Assembly: GCF_004403985.1 (NCBI RefSeq) | Contig: NZ_SOHL01000007.1 | Coordinates: 293-47,233, forward strand | Direction of reading: 5' to 3' | Source of the DNA: Cryobacterium gelidum | Lineage (GTDB): Bacteria > Actinomycetota > Actinomycetes > Actinomycetales > Microbacteriaceae | Length of the DNA: 46,941 nucleotides | In this document: in pieces, positions 42,519 to 46,941 of the stretch | Layout: the number at the start of each line of letters is the position of its first letter | How positions within the stretch are numbered: position 1 is the stretch's first letter | Program-made: the position numbers and the translations under genes | Notes under the pieces: model-generated | What the model was told of the DNA's origin: nothing | What the model saw: only the letters and a program-made list of their open reading frames with translations | The model's database searches: none

Positions 42519-43432
42519 CGTGTTGTGACCCTGGCCGGTGCCCACCGCCGCGACGGAATCGCTGACAGGACGACAGCGACGCACAGCGCCAACCCGAGCG
42601 CCGCGGCGACAGCGGATGCGCCGATCAACACCGGCTGTAGCCCAGCAAACGTCGTCCAGAACGTCACGCTTCCCTCCGAGGTCGGGAACGAGGATGTTAT
42701 CGATACGGTCCCGGCGAGTGAGCTGAGTATGAACCCGAGGTGCATGAGCAGCGCACTGGTTCCGATCGCAAGAACGTTGCCTGTGCGGAAAGTTCGAATG
42801 TGAACGTCGTGCTCGCGGTTGGCGGCCGGTGTGGGTCGGGCGATGAGCACCAGGTCCACGCTGGCGACAATGATCAGGACGCCGATCAGGATCAGACACG
42901 GTATTGAGTTGTACCACCCGTAGATACTCGAGCCCATTCCACGTTCGCCCCCAAGGTCCACAAGGTACATCGTGTAGTGGCCTGTGCTGGAGTCCGGCCG
43001 GGAGGCGGCACCGGCTGTGACGGTGACGCTGAGGATGAGCGCCAGAAGCAGGGCAGGGGCGACGAACCACCAGCCTCGCGCAAAACTTAGCGGCGTCCGC
43101 GGAGTGAGATCCGCAACGCCCCGCCCGCTTCGACCTTGAACCGGGAAAGCGAGAAGCACCATCCCGACGATCCCGAGCAGGAGTGGGGCCGTGAATCGGT
43201 AGTCCTGAAACCAGACCCAGTATTCAGGTGGCAGCTGTAGCGGAAACAGCCCGGTACCTAGCAGCAGCAAAACAACGTTACCGCCGCCAAGAAGCAAGCC
43301 CGCCGCCACAGTGAACGCGCCCACGCCACCGCCGGATAGCTGCCTCTTCCGCCCCCAAATCAGCCACCACGCCAGGGCGAGAAGGATGCCCGCGAACACC
43401 GGTCCCAGCACCACAAAGTAAAACCAAGACAT
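42515..43432 (-). CDS. Multi-pass membrane protein of unknown function
   Basis: 305 aa from ATG 43432 (MSWFYFVVLGPVFAGILLAL), which follows GAGGGGTG; an upstream GTG at 43471 lies in the operator. About seven hydrophobic helices can be seen, including GGGVGAFTVAAGLLLGGGNV, GWWFVAPALLLALILSVTV and PVLIGASAVAAALGLALCVA. No catalytic motif recognised. It is first gene of a two-gene operon with a YtrA-type regulator, a pairing seen with membrane-stress or transport operons, though here no ABC ATPase is present. Confidence 0.8.
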   Translation of the reverse strand: MSWFYFVVLGPVFAGILLALAWWLIWGRKRQLSGGGVGAFTVAAGLLLGGGNVVLLLLGTGLFPLQLPPEYWVWFQDYRFTAPLLLGIVGMVLLAFPVQGRSGRGVADLTPRTPLSFARGWWFVAPALLLALILSVTVTAGAASRPDSSTGHYTMYLVDLGGERGMGSSIYGWYNSIPCLILIGVLIIVASVDLVLIARPTPAANREHDVHIRTFRTGNVLAIGTSALLMHLGFILSSLAGTVSITSSFPTSEGSVTFWTTFAGLQPVLIGASAVAAALGLALCVAVVLSAIPSRRWAPARVTTR

Positions 43433-43450
43433 CCCGACACCCCTCGACTC

Positions 43451-43479
43451 TGTATCACCTAGACAATACACTTATGTAT
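43451..43479 (-). promoter_or_regulatory. Overlapping inverted repeats, candidate YtrA operator
   Basis: TGTAT (43451-43455) and ATACA (43466-43470) form an inverted repeat with 10-bp spacing; the same ATACA pairs with TGTAT at 43475-43479 with 4-bp spacing. They lie just upstream of the membrane-protein gene, where a GntR/YtrA repressor would act. Confidence 0.5.
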
Positions 43480-43883
43480 CATCTGATTGCCACAAGTTGC
43501 AGGTGAGGCCGGTCTCAGCGCGAATGCACCATGTCATTGACACAGCGTGGGCCACGCGTACATCGCTCGTCGTCCTCGAAAGGGCGGGCCCCGGCGCCAG
43601 TGTCCACGCAATGCTGACGCATCTCGTCACCGCCTGAACCAGGCAAGAACGCATTCGTAACGCGGATGCGTCACGGCATTCCGCCCACAACGCGCCTGAA
43701 CTGACGAGCTTCCGAGGCAGCCTGCCTGTACGGCGGGCAGACACTTCACGAGACACGTGGCCGACACCGGAGTGGGAGCTTGAGCCCACAACCACTAGAC
43801 GCTGGTGCTTGTCTGCCCTGTCCCCTAGGGTCGCACCTGGGAGCTGTGTCAGTATTCAGCTCCTGCCACGAGGAAGGACATTC
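43480..43883. other. Intergenic region with no recognised gene
   Basis: About 400 bp between divergent genes. The open frames here have shadow-like composition (Ser/Arg-rich) and no ribosome sites. It should hold the promoters of both flanking genes; none is convincing by eye apart from the inverted repeats next to 43479. Confidence 0.5.
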
Positions 43884-44351
43884 ATGACTTCTCGAACACC
43901 CAGGCTCTCTGTGGTCATACTTGCCGCGTTGGCACTCAGTGCCTGCTCCGCTACCGCCGACGAGGTATCGTCGGGTACCGGGGGAACGATCGAGTTGGCG
44001 ATATCGGAAACGTGCGCAGAGGGGTCGGATTCGCAGTGTGTATCGGTCAACGGTGAGAATGTTTTGCTCCCCTCCGCATTCGAACGAGCCGGCGTTGAGG
44101 AGTCCAGTGTCGCCGGAGATGGACAGAATGCGGTCGACGTGACGTTCAACGCAGACGGGGCGGAGATCCTTCACGCGCTCACGGAGAAAGCCGCCAGAGC
44201 CGGAGATTCGGCGCGCCTGGTTATAAGCATTGGGGGTGAGCTACAAGCTGCGGTCGTGGTCATGGAAGCGTTAGAGGGCGATCAGGTACAAATCGCTCTC
44301 TCGCCAGACGACAACGTCCAGGAGATCGTTGATCTAATTCAGGGAGGCTGA
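43884..44351 (+). CDS. Small lipoprotein of unknown function
   Basis: 155 aa from ATG 43884, which follows AGGAAGGA. Signal peptide with lipobox LSAC (MTSRTPRLSVVILAALALSA then C), then an acidic beta-rich domain containing two cysteines (SETCAEGSDSQCVSVNGEN) that could form a disulfide. No known family recognised. It is a single gene with no obvious partner; a longer open frame from 43809 lacks a ribosome site. Confidence 0.75.
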   Translation: MTSRTPRLSVVILAALALSACSATADEVSSGTGGTIELAISETCAEGSDSQCVSVNGENVLLPSAFERAGVEESSVAGDGQNAVDVTFNADGAEILHALTEKAARAGDSARLVISIGGELQAAVVVMEALEGDQVQIALSPDDNVQEIVDLIQGG

Positions 44352-44362
44352 GGAGCGCGGCA

Positions 44363-44521
44363 TCACCTTATCGCGGGTAGAGCCCCTAGACCCCGACGAA
44401 TGGCGGCTATCAGCTCGTCCGATATGACTATCGATCGGAATTTGCGCGTTGGGTCCGTATCGTCTGTGATGGCCGCGAGGTACCGCTCGATGTCGTCACG
44501 GGTTGCGAAAGTGAAAGGCTT
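44363..44521 (-). other. Coding-like tail without a start, overlapping the blh 3' end
   Basis: The minus-strand frame QQRVKPFTFATRDDIERYLA then AITDDTDPTRKFRSIVISDE, LIAAIRRGLGALPAIR and TGA. It is open only from a stop inside blh, with no start codon, but the composition is protein-like. It may be the remnant of a gene displaced by the rhodopsin cassette. No family recognised. Confidence 0.35.
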
Positions 44522-45455
44522 GACCCGCTGTTGACACCCGGCGGTGACGATTTTCGTGCGTCACCACGATCATGTGCGGCACGGTTAGCCCCGCCAAACC
44601 GATGAACACCACCTGCAGAATTTGCTCGCTCAGGGCGCCGTCAGGGCCGAGCCAGACCAGCACCGCGCTCACCATGAGGATGGGCACCACCGTATAGACC
44701 ACCACTATCACGGCCGACAACCGTCCACCGTCTCGCTCGGCGTGGAACCCCGCTTTCAGGTGCCGAAAACTGTGCAGCGCGCAGAAGTACAGCAGAAAGA
44801 AGACCAGCGGCTCTGTTGCGAGGGCGAGAACGGTCGCGAGCAGAATTTCGATGCTTTCGTGCGCCCGACGTCGCAGGGCGACCAAGGCTGCGAGCAGCAA
44901 GCTGGCCAGGGCGAGCGGCCCCAGCCACTCTTGTACGTTGGCCACTATCGCGCCTCCGTCTCCGGCCAGCACCACGTAGGCGGCACTCACCTGCGCGGGA
45001 TGTGACAGCGCCGGGACACTGAGCAGTCCGAACCCGGCGAGAAACCGCAGCCAGGGCGCCCGATCGGCATTCCAATCGGACCCGAAGTGCAAAGCAGACA
45101 CGAGCAGGAACGTGACCAGGCTCGCCACTGGAGCGATTAGCCAAAGCAACACAACGCCGACCACGACGAGAATGTAGGCCATGTTGAACCCTGCGAAGCC
45201 CAGTGGGGTGCGCCACAATCCGGCACGGCGCGCGATCAGCGGATCGAGGGCGCCGTGGGGCAGGCCCAGAATTCCGACCAGCACGCCCAGGAGCACGACC
45301 TGAACCGTGAGCGAGGGCAGTGGCAGGCCCAACCCGAGCACGACCAGGGTGACTAGGGCGAAGCTGGCGAACACGACCGTCTCGACGGGCGCCCGACGCC
45401 GCCGCGGCCTGACGCGGGCGGACCTCGCATGAGACGGAGCTGCTTGGCCGGTCAT
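44496..45455 (-). CDS. blh: Brp/Blh-family beta-carotene 15,15'-dioxygenase
   Basis: 319-aa membrane enzyme that splits beta-carotene into two retinals, the rhodopsin chromophore. ATG 45455 (MTGQAAPSHARSARV) overlaps the crtY stop by one base (TGATG). About eight hydrophobic helices; the metal-binding His motifs are visible: GLPHGALDPL, SALHFGSDW, CALHSFRHLK and TVPHMIVVTHE. The basic N-terminus precedes the first helix (VVFASFALVTLVVLGLGL). Co-transcribed with crtY and divergent from the rhodopsin start, so its purpose here is almost surely retinal supply. Confidence 0.9.
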   Translation of the reverse strand: MTGQAAPSHARSARVRPRRRRAPVETVVFASFALVTLVVLGLGLPLPSLTVQVVLLGVLVGILGLPHGALDPLIARRAGLWRTPLGFAGFNMAYILVVVGVVLLWLIAPVASLVTFLLVSALHFGSDWNADRAPWLRFLAGFGLLSVPALSHPAQVSAAYVVLAGDGGAIVANVQEWLGPLALASLLLAALVALRRRAHESIEILLATVLALATEPLVFFLLYFCALHSFRHLKAGFHAERDGGRLSAVIVVVYTVVPILMVSAVLVWLGPDGALSEQILQVVFIGLAGLTVPHMIVVTHENRHRRVSTAGQAFHFRNP

Positions 45456-46660
45456 CACTGCCCGCTCGTGCTCGTGCCTGGCGTCGCGGTGACGGCCGCG
45501 GCCACTGGCGCGGCCGTCACCGGGCTGAATACGGTGGGCGCGGCCAGCTGGGCGATGAAGGGGCTCCACGGCAGGCTGGAGATGATGCGCGCGTAGTCTT
45601 CGGCCCGCGCACCGTCACTGAGGAAACGCACCAGTGCGGCCGGGGGAACGCCGCGGGCGAGGGCCAGGAAATACTCTGCGGTGCGTTCCGGGTGCGCCCG
45701 AACGGCCTGCAGAAAAATGCGATCGAAAGTGCGTCGCAGTCGAGGTTCTTCCGGGTGTCCCACGGCCTCTCGTCCCGCAAGCAGGCGCTCCGCGCACAGC
45801 TGGGCCCATTCTGCGATGCGCAAGAACCCGTAGCCCGAAGCGGCCCGCAGCGCACCGCCAGCGTTTCCCGCATGCACCACGCCAGCGATCGGCGGCGCGG
45901 CCTGGCGGCCCAGTCCCATGGCCAACACGCCGCCCTCGCTTCTCACCCGGCGGGCGTCAGCCAAGCCGAGCCCGTTGAGCACCTGATCCAGCTCGAGGAT
46001 TAATCGGTCCCGGTTGATCGGCGCCGTGCCGAACCGCGTCCACTCCACGATCGCGCGGTTCGGTCCCAGTGGCAAGGCATACACAAAACGTAAGCCCTCG
46101 GCGTCGGACGCGAGGGACCCCATCAGCGTCACCTCACCAGGGTCGAATGGCAGCGGACGGTCACGTTCCAGTTCGAGGCCCACGAAGCTCTGGTACAGCA
46201 TCGCCGCAGAGGCCCGGGGCCGGGTATCAATCACCTGACGCGCCAACAGCGTGCCCGCGCTGGTCTCCACCCGAACGCCGCCCGAAACCGCCGTGACCGT
46301 GCCGGCACGCACCCCGAGGCGCAGATCGACCCGCGGCGACTCGGCAATGTCGGCCTGCGCGCTCGCGTAAAAATCGCTGCCCCGGACGTACTGGTAAGCC
46401 AGCCCGGGCACCTGGTGCCGAACGGTCAAGCCCGCCGCATCGGAAAAAGTCCATGTTTTCCAACGTCGCGAAACCAAATGCGACAGATCATGCTGTTCCG
46501 GTCGCCAAAAACACCAGCTGCGATCGTCTCGATAGGCCGTGCGAGGTTCTAGCAGCACGACGCGCGGGCCGGAACGCTCCCGAGCCAACCGGGCCCCCAA
46601 AGTGAGCCCGGCCAAGCCCGCGCCCAATATCACGAGGTCAGCGTCCGCGGCATGAATCAT
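45455..46660 (-). CDS. crtY: Lycopene beta-cyclase (CrtY/FAD-type)
   Basis: 401 aa from ATG 46660 (MIHAADADLVILGAG), which follows GAAGGAG; an ATG at 46690 lacks one. Dinucleotide motif GAGLAG at residues 13-18, the DDRSWCFW segment, GLAYQYVRGSDF, RPLPFDPGEVTLMG, and GGALRAASGYGFLRIAEWAQ, all characteristic of CrtY. It cyclises both ends of lycopene to beta-carotene, the substrate of Blh. Many actinobacteria instead use the small CrtYcd/CrtYe-type cyclase, so the single-chain form may mark acquisition with the rhodopsin cassette. The earlier carotenoid genes (crtE, crtB, crtI) are not in this window. Confidence 0.92.
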   Translation of the reverse strand: MIHAADADLVILGAGLAGLTLGARLARERSGPRVVLLEPRTAYRDDRSWCFWRPEQHDLSHLVSRRWKTWTFSDAAGLTVRHQVPGLAYQYVRGSDFYASAQADIAESPRVDLRLGVRAGTVTAVSGGVRVETSAGTLLARQVIDTRPRASAAMLYQSFVGLELERDRPLPFDPGEVTLMGSLASDAEGLRFVYALPLGPNRAIVEWTRFGTAPINRDRLILELDQVLNGLGLADARRVRSEGGVLAMGLGRQAAPPIAGVVHAGNAGGALRAASGYGFLRIAEWAQLCAERLLAGREAVGHPEEPRLRRTFDRIFLQAVRAHPERTAEYFLALARGVPPAALVRFLSDGARAEDYARIISSLPWSPFIAQLAAPTVFSPVTAAPVAAAVTATPGTSTSGQ

Positions 46661-46802
46661 CCGTGCTCCTTCGCACTCGGTTTCGTGCACGGGTGCAGAT
46701 CAAGTGATTTACAAAAAGAGCCTAGCGAGAAACCCGACGCTGGCCAGGATCTCTAGGAATCCGTCTCGAATTGGCTGGCAAACTCTCGTCTGCCGGAGTA
46801 CG

Positions 46803-46831
46803 TTGAGAAACATAACCTAATCAGCTATTAA
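46803..46831 (+). promoter_or_regulatory. Candidate promoter of the rhodopsin gene
   Basis: TTGAGA (46803-46808) and TATTAA (46826-46831) with exactly 17 bp between, in a locally AT-rich patch of the 225-bp divergent gap. Ribosome site AGAGGA at 46876-46881 precedes the TTG start. Confidence 0.55.
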
Positions 46832-46885
46832 TTTTCGTTTGATCCCCGTCATTTCGGCGAATGCTCGTGAACAGCAGAGGACAAC

Positions 46886-46941
46886 TTGATACCTGACTCC
46901 CTGACCCAGACCCAGTACGACACCATCTACAACATGTTCTC
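46886..46941 (+). CDS. Microbial rhodopsin, N-terminal end only (runs off the window)
   Basis: The last 56 bases encode, from a TTG start after AGAGGA, (M)IPDSLTQTQYDTIYNMF and continue beyond the window. The pattern LTxxQYxxxYNMxS is that of the first helix entry of actinobacterial and xanthorhodopsin-like proton pumps. The reading frame is closed upstream by a TGA at 46868-46870, so the TTG is the only usable start. Divergent crtY and blh, which make retinal, support the call strongly. The type (outward proton pump, cryorhodopsin or sensory) cannot be decided because helices C-G are not included. Confidence 0.65.
   Translation, partial: MIPDSLTQTQYDTIYNMF

Noticed and set aside
43472..43795. 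107-aa minus-strand frame in the gap before the small lipoprotein gene
   Set aside because: No ribosome site, Ser/Arg/Cys-rich, overlaps the operator region.
1..46941. tRNA, rRNA or CRISPR arrays
   Set aside because: No T-loop-like GTTCGANNC cloverleafs, rRNA segments or regularly spaced repeats were seen on either strand by eye.

Overview
The window is high-GC DNA with densely packed genes, many ATGA or GTGA start/stop overlaps and good Shine-Dalgarno sequences. This is typical of an actinobacterium. The combination of LacI-controlled sugar operons, L-rhamnose catabolism and a retinal/rhodopsin cassette suggests Microbacteriaceae, for example a Cryobacterium-like organism. The genus is inference from gene content only.

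Region 1 (110-6698) is a carbohydrate uptake operon. A LacI-family regulator is divergent from a lipoprotein solute-binding protein, two MalF/MalG-type permeases and a glycogen-debranching-like glycosidase. Three palindromes that look like LacI operators lie in the divergent gap, one across a candidate -35 box. Region 2 (6773-8490) is decayed: a nidogen-domain surface protein with a premature stop and a 7-bp repeat tract, an IS30 transposase remnant and a headless SGNH/PKD protein fragment.

Region 3 (8551-21406) is an L-rhamnose regulon. It holds a LacI regulator, a four-gene ABC importer, an unexpected second sugar isomerase of the arabinose/fucose type, rhamnose mutarotase, rhamnose isomerase, a fused rhamnulose-1-phosphate aldolase/lactaldehyde dehydrogenase, and rhamnulokinase. 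The same operator word (TGAAACGATTCA) lies before the transporter and before rhaM. Region 4 (21530-22479) contains fragments of two IS3 transposases joined head to head at a perfect palindrome, an excisionase, an IstB ATPase and a RibD-like reductase. Region 5 (22645-25767) has an ACR3-type arsenite permease, an unknown gene, an orphan ParA ATPase, a lysine-rich coiled-coil protein and another IS3 remnant.

Region 6 (25845-41721) is a hydroxyproline catabolic island. A branched-chain-type ABC importer is followed on the minus strand by a two-subunit aconitase X (cis-3-hydroxyproline dehydratase), a three-subunit hydroxyproline dehydrogenase, a pyrroline-hydroxycarboxylate deaminase, a 4-hydroxyproline epimerase and a ketoglutarate-semialdehyde dehydrogenase. 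A GntR/FCD regulator sits next to a divergent pair made of a second proline-racemase-family enzyme and a pyrroline-2-carboxylate reductase. Together these would route 4-hydroxyproline to 2-oxoglutarate and 3-hydroxyprolines to proline. A CATATT(A/G)T word recurs at three candidate promoters of the island.

Region 7 (42129-44351) has a YtrA-type GntR regulator with a membrane partner and a small lipoprotein. Region 8 (44496-46941) has lycopene beta-cyclase and a Brp/Blh carotene dioxygenase, divergent from a promoter and the first 56 bases of what appears to be a microbial rhodopsin gene that runs off the window. This is a retinal-making cassette next to its opsin.
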